From: Candidatus Binatia bacterium
Lineage (GTDB): Bacteria; Desulfobacterota; Binatia; HRBIN30
NCBI GenBank assembly: GCA_023150935.1
Contig: JAKLJW010000046.1
Span: forward strand, 1-35,051
Direction: 5' to 3'
DNA: 35,051 nt
Part shown: positions 15,276-23,307 of the stretch, one piece after another
Layout of the letters: each line of letters starts with the position of its first letter
Position numbering within the stretch: position 1 is the first letter of the stretch
Made by a program: the position numbers and the translations under genes
The notes under the pieces: model-generated
Seen by the model: only the letters and a program-made list of their open reading frames with translations
What the model was told of the DNA's origin: nothing
Databases searched by the model: none

Positions 15276-16487
15276 TCAGCGCGGCGGCTTGGCCGCCGCT
15301 TCGGCCGCGTCGAGCAACAAACCCGCCTCCTCGGCCTTCCTTGCCTCGGACCGGCGCTTGGCTTCGAACAGGCGCACGCCCTGCTCGGACACGAACCCCA
15401 CCGCCGGCGCATCCGCCGGCCGCATCTCCGGCGGCGGCAGGTCACCGCCGGTTTCTTGCTTCTTCTGCCGCAGTTCAGCCGTCTCGGCGAGACGCTTCTC
15501 GAAGTCGGCCCTCCACTCGTCGAGGGTCTTGAACTTGTCGAAGCTCGGATCGCTCCGATCGAAGACGATCCGCTCGACCACCTCGTCTCGCGAAATGAAG
15601 ATCGGAAACAGCTCCGCCGGGTCGTAGGCGTTGCCGCGGTCGAACAACCCGCCGCAGATCTGCCTTACCGCACAGACACTGCACCCCGGTGCGTAAATGT
15701 GCTCCCAGTCCGTCTGCCGCACGGTTTGCTTCTCGTCGAGGAAGTGAACGATCCGCTCCTCGCCCTTGACGATCTTACGGGTCTCCGTGCTCGTCCAGGG
15801 AAAGGCGCTCATGTAGCACAGCGGCACCTTCTCGACCCGAAACGTCCGCCCCGTGCGCTCCAGCAGGAGCATGGCGTGGTGCAGCGCTAGCCTGAAATCC
15901 GCCAACCGCGGCGTGAACTGCGCCTGATTGACCTCAGCCCGGCCCATCGACGGATCGAGGTTGTTCCAGACAAAATGGCGGACGTACGGATAGTGGGAGA
16001 TCCAGTGGGCGACGGTTTCGTCGAGATGGTCGGCGTTGAGCCGGTTGATCACGCAGTTGCTATTTACGTCGATGCCGTTGGCGTGCGCGTTCTCCACCGC
16101 GGCGAAGGCTTTCTCCAGCGTACCCGGCATGCCGCGCAAGCGCGCTTCCACCTCCGGGCGGTGCGAGTACACGGACACGTGTACCAGCTTGAGTCCCGCC
16201 GCCGCCATTTCACCGGCGAATGTCGGGTCAGCCATCCGCCACCCGTTGGTGATCATGCGCACGTGGAGTCCCTGCTCGGTCGCGTAGCGGCAGATCGCCG
16301 GCAGCTCGGGATGCAGCGTGGGCTCGCCACCCGTAAGGATGATCCCGAAATAGTCGCGCTTGACGAAATCGTCCACCAAAACCCTCATGGTCTCGAAGGT
16401 GTGCACGTACGGCGTCGTCGGATTGGAGCAGAACCCGCAGAAGTGGTTGCAGTGGCGAACCACCTGGATGTAGCCGATATTCGCCAT
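15276..16487 (-). CDS. Radical SAM protein, 'MANxGY' type, with charged C-terminal extension
   Basis: 403 aa. C13-C17-C20 (CNHFCGFC) sits at the N terminus. It is followed by ILTGGEPTLHPELP, MITNGWRM, HVSVYSHRPEVEARL, FVWNNLDPSMGRAE, KVPLCYMSAFPW, STETRKIVKGEER, HFLDEKQ and CSVCAVRQICGG. It is a close paralogue of the 5678-6715 product but has about 80 extra C-terminal residues rich in E, K, A and R, likely a coiled-coil or disordered tail. It is convergent to the plus-strand run, with only 22 bp between the stops. A long debris-filled gap lies upstream. The substrate is unknown; the auxiliary cysteines match those of the rest of the locus. Confidence 0.9.
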   Translation of the reverse strand: MANIGYIQVVRHCNHFCGFCSNPTTPYVHTFETMRVLVDDFVKRDYFGIILTGGEPTLHPELPAICRYATEQGLHVRMITNGWRMADPTFAGEMAAAGLKLVHVSVYSHRPEVEARLRGMPGTLEKAFAAVENAHANGIDVNSNCVINRLNADHLDETVAHWISHYPYVRHFVWNNLDPSMGRAEVNQAQFTPRLADFRLALHHAMLLLERTGRTFRVEKVPLCYMSAFPWTSTETRKIVKGEERIVHFLDEKQTVRQTDWEHIYAPGCSVCAVRQICGGLFDRGNAYDPAELFPIFISRDEVVERIVFDRSDPSFDKFKTLDEWRADFEKRLAETAELRQKKQETGGDLPPPEMRPADAPAVGFVSEQGVRLFEAKRRSEARKAEEAGLLLDAAEAAAKPPR

Positions 16488-16633
16488 CGCTTATCGATTC
16501 ATGAGCCGCGGCCGGCGGCGAGTCAACCGGTTTCGTCCGCCTGGTGGTGATGGGCACTACTACGGCGACGTATTCCGTACGACGCTTTCCGGTCGACCCG
16601 AAGAGCCGCGTCTTCTCCCGGCGACCGTCTCGA
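16488..16633. other. Intergenic segment upstream of the minus-strand rSAM gene
   Basis: The sequence immediately upstream of the ATG at 16487 should hold the promoter for that gene, but I cannot define a -10/-35 pair with confidence. No gene is recognisable. The stretch then passes into the dispersed repeat. Confidence 0.3.
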
Positions 16634-16872
16634 AGCCTGTCCTGAACTATTATCGTCGCAAGTCTGCGCGCGGCGCGAACAACTCTTCAGGCCATGGAGC
16701 GGCAGTGCCTTCCCGTTCGTCCCGAGTAGCGCCTTCTTCTGGCGCGTATCGAGGGACAGGCTCGGCAGGGGCAGGCCCCTCGATACGGAGCCCAGGGGAA
16801 GGGCTCCTACTCGGGGCGAACGGGCAGGTTGTTCGCTTTGGGTTGCGGGCGGCAGCTTGCGCGAGGCCTGTC
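16634..16872 (+). repeat. Dispersed structured intergenic repeat, copy A
   Basis: About 240 bp shared with copy B (22818-23107). It has nested inverted repeats: an outer pair, gttcgtcccgagtag (16715-16729) against ctactcggggcgaac (16807-16821), and an inner pair, gtatcgaggg (16746-16755) against cccctcgatac (16776-16786). It is followed by a 31-base end segment, 16836-16866 (ctttgggttgcgggcggcag...), that recurs in copy B and, inverted, near 34962-34992. It looks like a non-coding REP/MITE-like element; no ORF or terminal target duplication is evident. Confidence 0.65.
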
Positions 16873-16923
16873 AAAGGGCGAGCGGAATGCTTTTTTCAAT
16901 GGAAGGTCGGCGAGACCCCCAGG

Positions 16924-17166
16924 GGCGACCCGGTGGTCCGCGCTCGAGTCGAGGCGTTGTTGCGGGCAGGTGAGGCCGCCTGGTGTGCCATGGTCCGTCT
17001 TGAGATTTGGGCGGGCGTCGGCAACGAGCGTGAGCGCCTGGTGTTGCGCGAGTACGAAGCCGTGGTTCCTGAGTTACCCATCGATGCCAGTGGGTGGCAT
17101 GAGGCCTGCGAGCTGGCCCGCCGAGCACGGCGCGCGGGCAAGACGATTCCCGCCTCCGACGTTCTG
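16924..17166 (+). pseudogene. VapC-type PIN-domain toxin fragment
   Basis: One frame reads GDPVVRARVEALLRAGEAAW, then VRLEIWAGVGNERERLVLRE, VPELPIDASGWHEACELARR and RAGKTIPASDVL. This is the middle of a VapC/PIN ribonuclease (…LELWAG…R..L…PxxDxL). Both the N-terminal D-T-S segment and the C-terminal HxDxDF part are absent, and the frame soon runs into an unrelated stop at 17217, so it is a remnant. The repeat copy A abuts its 5' side and may have replaced the start. No VapB antitoxin is visible. Confidence 0.6.
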
Positions 17167-17261
17167 ACGCGACTATCTCGATGTTCGCTTTGGCGATCAG
17201 TCGGTCTGGATCCCTGAGCCCGTCCGGGCCGTATCGGAATCGAGCGCAACCCTGAGCTTCG

Positions 17262-17430
17262 CGGCGTTGGACAGTCGGCCACCACGAGTACGACGCCAAC
17301 GACAACTGGGCGCCGGACGCGGACGGTGACCAGCGCCGGACCTGCAACCAGGCCGGGACACTGCTCGGTGCGACGTACGATGCCCGGGATCGGCTGCTGG
17401 GACTGGAGCAGGGGCCATCGCTGGTAGTGC
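17262..17430 (+). pseudogene. Possible Rhs/YD-repeat protein fragment
   Basis: A short frame reads HEYDANDNWAPDADGDQRRT and then GTLLGATYDARDRLLGLEQG. The phrases YDAN(G/D)N and TYDARDRLL are hallmarks of YD/Rhs repeats. There is no start, no long open frame and no effector domain, so this can only be debris. It lies directly downstream of the stop of the minus-strand fusion gene. Low complexity of the match keeps confidence modest. Confidence 0.4.
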
Positions 17431-17434
17431 CCCC

Positions 17435-20400
17435 TCAATCGAGCGGTTTCAGCTCGTCGCTTCCGACCAGCTCCAGATAGAGCGCCCATGTCTTCGGGCA
17501 GCTCTCCCTGACGGAACAGCGCCGACATGGCGGCCCTTCCGGGCGCTGCACGGTGCGCGCGGCGGCCGCCGACTCGTGCAGCACGTGCAGGTCGTCGATG
17601 CGATGCCGCCGCCACTCTTCGGTGGCGTCGGGCGTCGCGCGCAGCTCGGCAGGCAGGTGACAGAAGGGAAACGCCTCGGTGCTCACGGCCATCCCCAGCC
17701 CCTGCGCTCGCGCCGCCGCCCGGCGGACGTGGTGCGCCGCGAGCGTCAGGGTCGGGATCGGGGCGGTCACCACACGGTCCGGCAGTTCCACCGGACGCGG
17801 GAAGTTGAACTGCACCCGCCGCACGCCGAGCTTGTGCGCGAGCGCCACCACGCCGCCGAGATAGCGCAGGTTGCGCGCCAACACGGGCACCGTCACCAGC
17901 ACCTGCCGTCGCGAGCGGACAAGGCCCTGCAACCCGAGCACGACCCGGCGGAAGCTTCCGGCCGTACCCGCCAACTCGTCGTGCAGCGCTTCCTCGGGCG
18001 CGAGCACCTGCACCTCGAAGGCGTCGACACCCGCGGCAAGCAGGGCGTCGCGCACACGCGCTTCGGCGAACCCGGCGGCATTGGTCTGCAACTGCACGAA
18101 GCGATAGCCCATCCGCCGCGCGAGCCCGACGAGGTCGGGCAGATCGCTGCGCAACGCGGCTTCGCCGCGCATCACCACTAACTCGTCGCAGCCCGCTTCG
18201 CGCCCCTCGACCAGCGCGGCCTCGGCCGCGTCGAAAGACCGGTCGGGACGGCCGTGCTGATCGCGCAACGTGCAATGACCGCAATCGAAGTCGCACCGGG
18301 TAGTCAGGCGCAGCGAGAGACGGCGGCCCCCGGGCAGCGCCGCCAGCTCCGCATCGCCGCGGCGCTCGGGCGGCGCAGCCCGTTCGCGTTCCACCAGGAA
18401 GTTACCGATGGCCAGAGCGTCAGCACCCAGACCGACGAATGCCGCGAGCGCATCCTCGGGGGTGCAAACGATCGGCTCGCCGCGCCGGTTAAACGATGTA
18501 TTGACCACCATCGGGACGCCGGAGAGTCGGTGGAACTCGGCGATGAGCGCGTGATAGCGCGGGGCGGTGTCGGGGTGGACCACCTGGGGACGCGTGGTTC
18601 CGTCGACGTGAACAACCGCCGGCACCTGCGCGCGCCGCTCCGGTCGCACCGGCATGGTGAACAACATGAACCGGGTGTCGAAGGCGCCTTCGAGCCAGTC
18701 GGCTTCGTGGCCGGCAAGAATCGACGGACCGAACGGCCGCCAGGGTTCGCGCTGCTTGATGGCGTTGACGAGCGCGTGGGTGACCGCCCGGCGCGGGTCG
18801 GCAACGATGCTACGGGCACCGAGCGCCCGGGGACCGAACTCCATCCGACCCTGGAACCAGCAGATCACCTCACCGTTCGCCAACCGCCGGGCGGTATCCC
18901 GGGCGACGGACGCGGAACGCTCGTACCGCAGGCCGGAGCGGCGCAACGCCGTCTCGATGGTGGTGTCGTCGAATTCGGGACCGAGGTACGCATGTTCCAG
19001 CGCCGCCGTCGGCCCTCCTCCGCAGTCCGCCCAGGCTTCGAGCGCCGCGCCGAGCGCCGTGCCGGCATCGTTGGCGCCGGGTTGCGCGAAAACCGACTGC
19101 GGGCGGAAGCTGCGCCGCAGACGTTCGTTCATTCGGCAGTTGAGGGTGACGCCGCCGCCCAGCAGCAGTGCTTTCAGGGGTCCGTCGCCGGCATGTCGTC
19201 GCACCAGCGCCAGCGCCGTCTCCTCCAGCGCGGCCTGAAGGCTCGCGGCGAGGTCGGCGTGGTCCTGCGTCAGCGGCGCATCGGGATGACGCGCGAGATG
19301 GCCGAACCTCTCCGTCAGACCGCTTTCGTGAATGCGGAGGGTTCCGTCTGCAGCGAGCGAGAGGAAGTCGGAAAGGTCGTACGTCGGCTTGCCGAACGCC
19401 GCCAGGGCCATGACGCTGCCCTGACCGTGAGTGCCGAAACCGAGCAGCCGCGTCACCCCTTCGTACACGCCACCTATGGAACGGTCGGTCAGCGACAGGA
19501 GGGTGTCGACCGGATCGAGCACGCCCTGCGCGCCGCGCCATACCGCCGCGCACTCGCGGTCGCCGCGGCCGTCGACGGTGAGCGCCCAGGCATCTTCGGC
19601 GCCCGCCATGCGATAGGCCGCCGCCGCATGGCAGAGGTGATGGGGAAGGTACACCACACGGCCAGTACGCATCCTGGGGAGTGCCACGCTACCGTCCGTG
19701 AACGAAATCCGGCCGGCGTAGCGACCGTGCAGTCCGTTGACCGCGAAGAGGTCGATGTCGTCGAGGGTGATCCCTTCCTGTTCGAGCAGCGCACGGACGG
19801 GACGGCGGCAGAGGACTTCCTCGAGCGCGATCGTGGGATCCACCGCAGCGGTCACCCCCGGGCGTCCCAGCGGTTCCCAACCCGCGTGGCGGACGCGCAC
19901 CAACCGTTCGTGTTCGATGGCGCCGACCAGTTCGCCGTCGCGCAGAAGCGCGGCGGCATGCTCCTGCATCGTCATGACCGCGAGGCCGAGTACGTACCGG
20001 GGCCGCCGGCCGTCGGGCCTCGGCATGAAGTAGCTGGGCGGAAACGGCGCCGGAAAGCTCGGCCCCGGCAAGCCCGCCAGCCGCGAGAGCCAACCGTCGC
20101 GGTAACGGAGCGCGGAGGCAAGCATCGCCGTGTCCGCCGCCCACGTGGGTCGAATGGCGTCGGTGGGACAGGCCTCAATGCAGTCGTAGCAGCGCGTGCA
20201 CGCGGCGGCGTCCGCCGTCGCCGGCTTGCCGTCGGGGCGCAGGTAGCCCTCGGGACACATCTGCGCGCAGATACCGCATGCGGTACAGCGCGTTGCGTCG
20301 ACGCGTATGCGCATCCCGTCGGTCCCTGCCGGTACGGCCACCGTCGGCCGCCGTGACGCCCTCCACGCCAGCCCGTCGAAAAGGATCTCCTCTCCCGCCG

Positions 20401-21259
20401 GCGCTGCCCCCGGCGCCCCGCCGAGGACTCGCCCCAACCAGCCCAACGCGGACTGCGAACGCGAGGCCGCCGCCAGTACCGCCGGCGACACCCCGCGCAG
20501 CCCGCCGGGCCGAAACCAGACCAGGAAGTGCGGTCCGGCGAAGCGACCATCGTCCAACCCCACGGGACCGACCATGGCCAGTCCGTCCCGCGCCGGCACC
20601 AGCGTCGAGACCGTCGCGCCGCCAGGGAGCCAACCGTGCGCAGGAAGCCGCTCGGCAAGTTCGCTCGCAAATCGCCGAAGGACGGCAACGCGTGGCGGAT
20701 CGTCGATGTTCGGCAACGCCACCCTCCCTCCGGCGTTTGCTCCCGGTCCGGGGCCGAGCCGACGCAGCAGGTCGTCGAGCGCCGGCCCGATCCGGCTCTC
20801 CGCCTCCGTCACTTCGGCAAGCGCGACGATCCGCGTTGCACCGCGACGCACATCGACGAATTCCGCGGCACCGGCCTCGCACTTGCGGGCGCGGACCTGC
20901 ACGAGCGGCGAGAACTGGGCGCGCAACCAGGTAAGGGCGTGCATCACTTCCGCGCGCCACGGATGCGGGTCGTCGCACTCGAGCACGATTCCGTCGTCGT
21001 CGGCGACCAACCGCGCCCCCGGGAGGCCCAGTCCCGCAAGGCCGGCGAGAAGCCGGACCGGATCCAGCCGCGTACCGAAAGCGTCAGTGAGCGGCCGCAC
21101 GTCGGCGCTGACAATATCGAGATCCGTCGGGCGACCTCCCGGCAATCTGTCGATCGCTATCACACCGGATGCGCAAAGGCGACGCTGCGCACCGGCAGGC
21201 GGCGCGGAAGGACTCTTGCGGAAAGAGAACGCCCCGGCAATACTGACCCACATGCGCAC
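17435..21259 (-). CDS. Fusion: unknown domain - 2[4Fe-4S] ferredoxin - carbamoyltransferase - radical SAM
   Basis: 1274 codons. Residues ~45-315 are unrecognised. Residues 325-375 hold two ferredoxin motifs (CTACGICAQMC; CTRCYDCIEACP). Residues ~410-970 are a NodU/CmcH-type O-carbamoyltransferase: VDGRGD, HHLCHAAAAY (~542), GGGVTLNCRMNERL, FQGRMEFGPRALGARS, REPWRPFGPS and VVNTSFNRRGEP (~920), the TsaD-like ATP/carbamoyl-phosphate machinery. Residues ~980-1274 are an rSAM domain: C989-C993-C996 (CDFDCGHC), a weakened GGE motif (VMRGEAALRSD), FPFCHLP and CRRCSVRESCP with YLELVGSDELKP. The ferredoxin could feed electrons to the rSAM site (inference). The start is uncertain: ATG 21259 overlaps the divergent ATG at 21252, and GTG 21163 (residue 33) is a plausible alternative. 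Product unknown; carbamoylation coupled to a radical step is the simplest reading. Confidence 0.88.
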   Translation of the reverse strand: MRMWVSIAGAFSFRKSPSAPPAGAQRRLCASGVIAIDRLPGGRPTDLDIVSADVRPLTDAFGTRLDPVRLLAGLAGLGLPGARLVADDDGIVLECDDPHPWRAEVMHALTWLRAQFSPLVQVRARKCEAGAAEFVDVRRGATRIVALAEVTEAESRIGPALDDLLRRLGPGPGANAGGRVALPNIDDPPRVAVLRRFASELAERLPAHGWLPGGATVSTLVPARDGLAMVGPVGLDDGRFAGPHFLVWFRPGGLRGVSPAVLAAASRSQSALGWLGRVLGGAPGAAPAGEEILFDGLAWRASRRPTVAVPAGTDGMRIRVDATRCTACGICAQMCPEGYLRPDGKPATADAAACTRCYDCIEACPTDAIRPTWAADTAMLASALRYRDGWLSRLAGLPGPSFPAPFPPSYFMPRPDGRRPRYVLGLAVMTMQEHAAALLRDGELVGAIEHERLVRVRHAGWEPLGRPGVTAAVDPTIALEEVLCRRPVRALLEQEGITLDDIDLFAVNGLHGRYAGRISFTDGSVALPRMRTGRVVYLPHHLCHAAAAYRMAGAEDAWALTVDGRGDRECAAVWRGAQGVLDPVDTLLSLTDRSIGGVYEGVTRLLGFGTHGQGSVMALAAFGKPTYDLSDFLSLAADGTLRIHESGLTERFGHLARHPDAPLTQDHADLAASLQAALEETALALVRRHAGDGPLKALLLGGGVTLNCRMNERLRRSFRPQSVFAQPGANDAGTALGAALEAWADCGGGPTAALEHAYLGPEFDDTTIETALRRSGLRYERSASVARDTARRLANGEVICWFQGRMEFGPRALGARSIVADPRRAVTHALVNAIKQREPWRPFGPSILAGHEADWLEGAFDTRFMLFTMPVRPERRAQVPAVVHVDGTTRPQVVHPDTAPRYHALIAEFHRLSGVPMVVNTSFNRRGEPIVCTPEDALAAFVGLGADALAIGNFLVERERAAPPERRGDAELAALPGGRRLSLRLTTRCDFDCGHCTLRDQHGRPDRSFDAAEAALVEGREAGCDELVVMRGEAALRSDLPDLVGLARRMGYRFVQLQTNAAGFAEARVRDALLAAGVDAFEVQVLAPEEALHDELAGTAGSFRRVVLGLQGLVRSRRQVLVTVPVLARNLRYLGGVVALAHKLGVRRVQFNFPRPVELPDRVVTAPIPTLTLAAHHVRRAAARAQGLGMAVSTEAFPFCHLPAELRATPDATEEWRRHRIDDLHVLHESAAAARTVQRPEGPPCRRCSVRESCPKTWALYLELVGSDELKPLD

Positions 21260-22688
21260 CGCGATCGTCTACATCGCGAACCGCTGCAATCAGAATTGCG
21301 TGTTCTGCCTGGAGATGGATGGCACCTGGCAGACCTTCACCGACCCGTCGACCCGGGAAGTGATGCGGGAAATCGAGGGGCTCCGCGCCCGCGGTGGCGA
21401 CCATATCACCTTCATGGGCGGGGAAACCCTCTTCCGCAAGGACCTGCCCCAGATCCTGACGCACGCCAGGGCACAAGGGTTCACGCGCGTCGGCGTCACC
21501 ACCAACGGCACCGTGCTCGGCACGCCCGGCTTCCTGCACCGCATGGTCGACGCCGGCCTCGACTTCATCGAGTTCTCTCTTCACGGGCATACCGAGGACC
21601 TGGCCAACCGCATCGCCGGCACCGATTTCACCTTCCGGCGGCAAGCGCGCGCGCTGGCCGAGATCGACAAGATCGGCAGTTTGCCGGTCATCTTCAACGT
21701 CGTCATCTGCCACGAGAACGTGAACCACGTGACCGACATCGCCCGCTACGTGCTCTCCGAGTTCCCGCACATCCCTGCCCGCTTCAAGTTTAAGTTCGTT
21801 TCGCAGATGGGCCGCGGCGGGGAGCAGGTCTCCGACCGCATGCTGCGCTACGCGGCGGTCGATGCAGTCGCGGTGGGCGACTATGCGGAAAGCCGCGGCG
21901 CCGCCTTCTGGTTCGATAACTTCCCTCTCTGCCGCCTCGGCCGGCATGCGGGGCACTCCCTCCAGCTTGCGACGCTGGCCTGCGACGAGCGCTATTTCGA
22001 CTACGACCACCGGGATGGGAAGGGGTACCTCGATACCCATTTCCAACAGAGCGGACGCTGTTGGCCCACGCCGTGTACTAACTGCTCGTTGCGGCCCATA
22101 TGCTGCGGCCTGGAGAACGCCTACGACCTGCGACAGGGCTCCGGGGAGCTGTCGCCGCGCTCCGACGATCCACTGCCGCTCCTCGCCTTTGCGCTCAGTG
22201 ACCTCGGCCACGATCCGGATACCGCCGCGGAACGTCTGGAGGCGCTGCGCAAGGAACCGCGCCCGTTAACCTGTTCGACCGGCGGCATCACGGCGGCAAC
22301 GAACGATGCGACCGCGAGCGCCGGCGTCGACGAGGAAGCCGTGCGGGTCCACCTGGAGCGAGACTTCGCCGTCGAACTGCAAGTCGAGCCGTCGAGACCG
22401 GGTCGCCCCGCTTACGCACGCATCGGCAACCTGGCGCTGAGCTATCGTTCCGGCACCGACGCCGTGTACGAACGGCCCGGAGTTCATGAGCTGCTGACTG
22501 CAGTGGCAGAGGCGCTCGAGCCCGACACCGCGCAGGCCAGCGTGGAGGCGGCAGCGGCGGCGATCGTGGCGGTCGCGGCGGCCATGGGCTGGAAGGTCGC
22601 CGCCGGCGAGCAAGGCCCGGCTTCACCGCCGGCACGGCCGGCAGTCGACCACCTGCGCCCGCCGCTTTGCGCCGGCGGGTCCGCCTGA
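21252..22688 (+). CDS. Radical SAM protein with extra C-terminal domain
   Basis: 478 aa. C12-C16-C19 (CNQNCVFC), FMGGETLFRKDLP as GGE motif, TTNGTVL, the family signature FSLHGHTEDLANRIAGTDF, a PLC element (FDNFPLCRLG) and CTNCSLRPICCG. The central part is closest in pattern to the N half of the 3771-5651 product. After ~310 there is a linker, then about 90 residues (EEAVRVHLERDFAVELQVEP … ARIGNLALSYRSGTDAVYER … LEPD) that I do not recognise, and a Pro/Ala-rich tail. It is divergent from the carbamoyltransferase fusion; the two start codons as drawn overlap, so any shared promoter must lie inside one of the reading frames, or the fusion starts further in. Confidence 0.88.
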   Translation: MRTAIVYIANRCNQNCVFCLEMDGTWQTFTDPSTREVMREIEGLRARGGDHITFMGGETLFRKDLPQILTHARAQGFTRVGVTTNGTVLGTPGFLHRMVDAGLDFIEFSLHGHTEDLANRIAGTDFTFRRQARALAEIDKIGSLPVIFNVVICHENVNHVTDIARYVLSEFPHIPARFKFKFVSQMGRGGEQVSDRMLRYAAVDAVAVGDYAESRGAAFWFDNFPLCRLGRHAGHSLQLATLACDERYFDYDHRDGKGYLDTHFQQSGRCWPTPCTNCSLRPICCGLENAYDLRQGSGELSPRSDDPLPLLAFALSDLGHDPDTAAERLEALRKEPRPLTCSTGGITAATNDATASAGVDEEAVRVHLERDFAVELQVEPSRPGRPAYARIGNLALSYRSGTDAVYERPGVHELLTAVAEALEPDTAQASVEAAAAAIVAVAAAMGWKVAAGEQGPASPPARPAVDHLRPPLCAGGSA

Positions 22689-22817
22689 GCATTCCTTTGA
22701 CCGGGAAGCGGAAAGGGGCGGCGAACACCGCGTGGGCGGCCGTCCTGCAGAGCTTCGGCACGGGACCTTCGTCATTCCCGCGCAAGAGTCTGTCGATAAA
22801 CGGCCAAACCCGGCTTC
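22689..22817. other. Intergenic segment after the last rSAM gene
   Basis: No gene is recognised here. I see no T-rich terminator after the stop at 22688. The sequence leads into the dispersed repeat. Confidence 0.3.
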
Positions 22818-23107
22818 GACAGGCTCAGCCTGTCTTACGAATTCCGAGTTTGCGCGCACGGCGCGAAAAAATCTTCAGCCCATGGAGCGGCTGTGCCCCG
22901 CCGTTCGTCCCGAGCGCCTTCTCGATGACCCGATCGCCCTGAGTAGCCGATGTCTTCTCAATCGGCGTATCGAAGGGCTCAGGCGGCGTATCGAGGGACA
23001 GGCTCGGCAGGGACGCGCCCCTCGATACGGACCCTGAACAAACGGGTCCTACTCGGGGCGAACGGGTAGTTGCGGGCATTGGGTTGCGGGTGGTAGCCCG
23101 CGCCAGG
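22818..23107 (+). repeat. Dispersed structured intergenic repeat, copy B
   Basis: It begins with a perfect palindrome, gacaggctcagcctgtc (22818-22834). It then follows copy A: catggagcgg, outer arms gttcgtcccgag (22903-22914) and ctactcggggcgaac (23047-23061), inner arms gtatcgaggg (22988-22997) and cccctcgatac (23018-23028), and the end segment 23075-23105. Relative to copy A it carries an insertion of about 50 bp near 22920-22980 with a second gtatcgaagggctc. Together, copies A and B bracket the fusion gene and the rSAM gene between them. Confidence 0.65.
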
Positions 23108-23307
23108 CGGTGGTGGAATTGATTTCATTGGGTTTTCCCCGCTCACCCTGAACAACTGTGCCACCCGCTCCCGGCGTTCGCCGGGACAAGCTTCGCGGGG
23201 GTGACGGCGTACGGGCATGCGGACAGTTATTAGCGCCGGGTTGCGGCGCACGCTTGTAACTTCCGTGGCAATCCGGCAAAGGTCCCCGTCGACGCGGGTG
23301 TCTCTTC
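23108..23307. other. Intergenic segment with a short GC hairpin
   Basis: It contains a perfect inverted repeat, cccggcgttcgccggg (23170-23185), and a further gggttgcggcgc near 23233 that recalls the repeat end. No coding signal is recognised. Whether the hairpin terminates transcription is unclear, since no T-run follows it. Confidence 0.3.

Noticed and set aside
16501..17217. A single 238-aa protein
   Set aside because: Its first ~140 residues are translated repeat copy A and low-complexity sequence; only 16924-17166 matches a known fold (PIN), so it is a pseudogene fragment rather than a gene.
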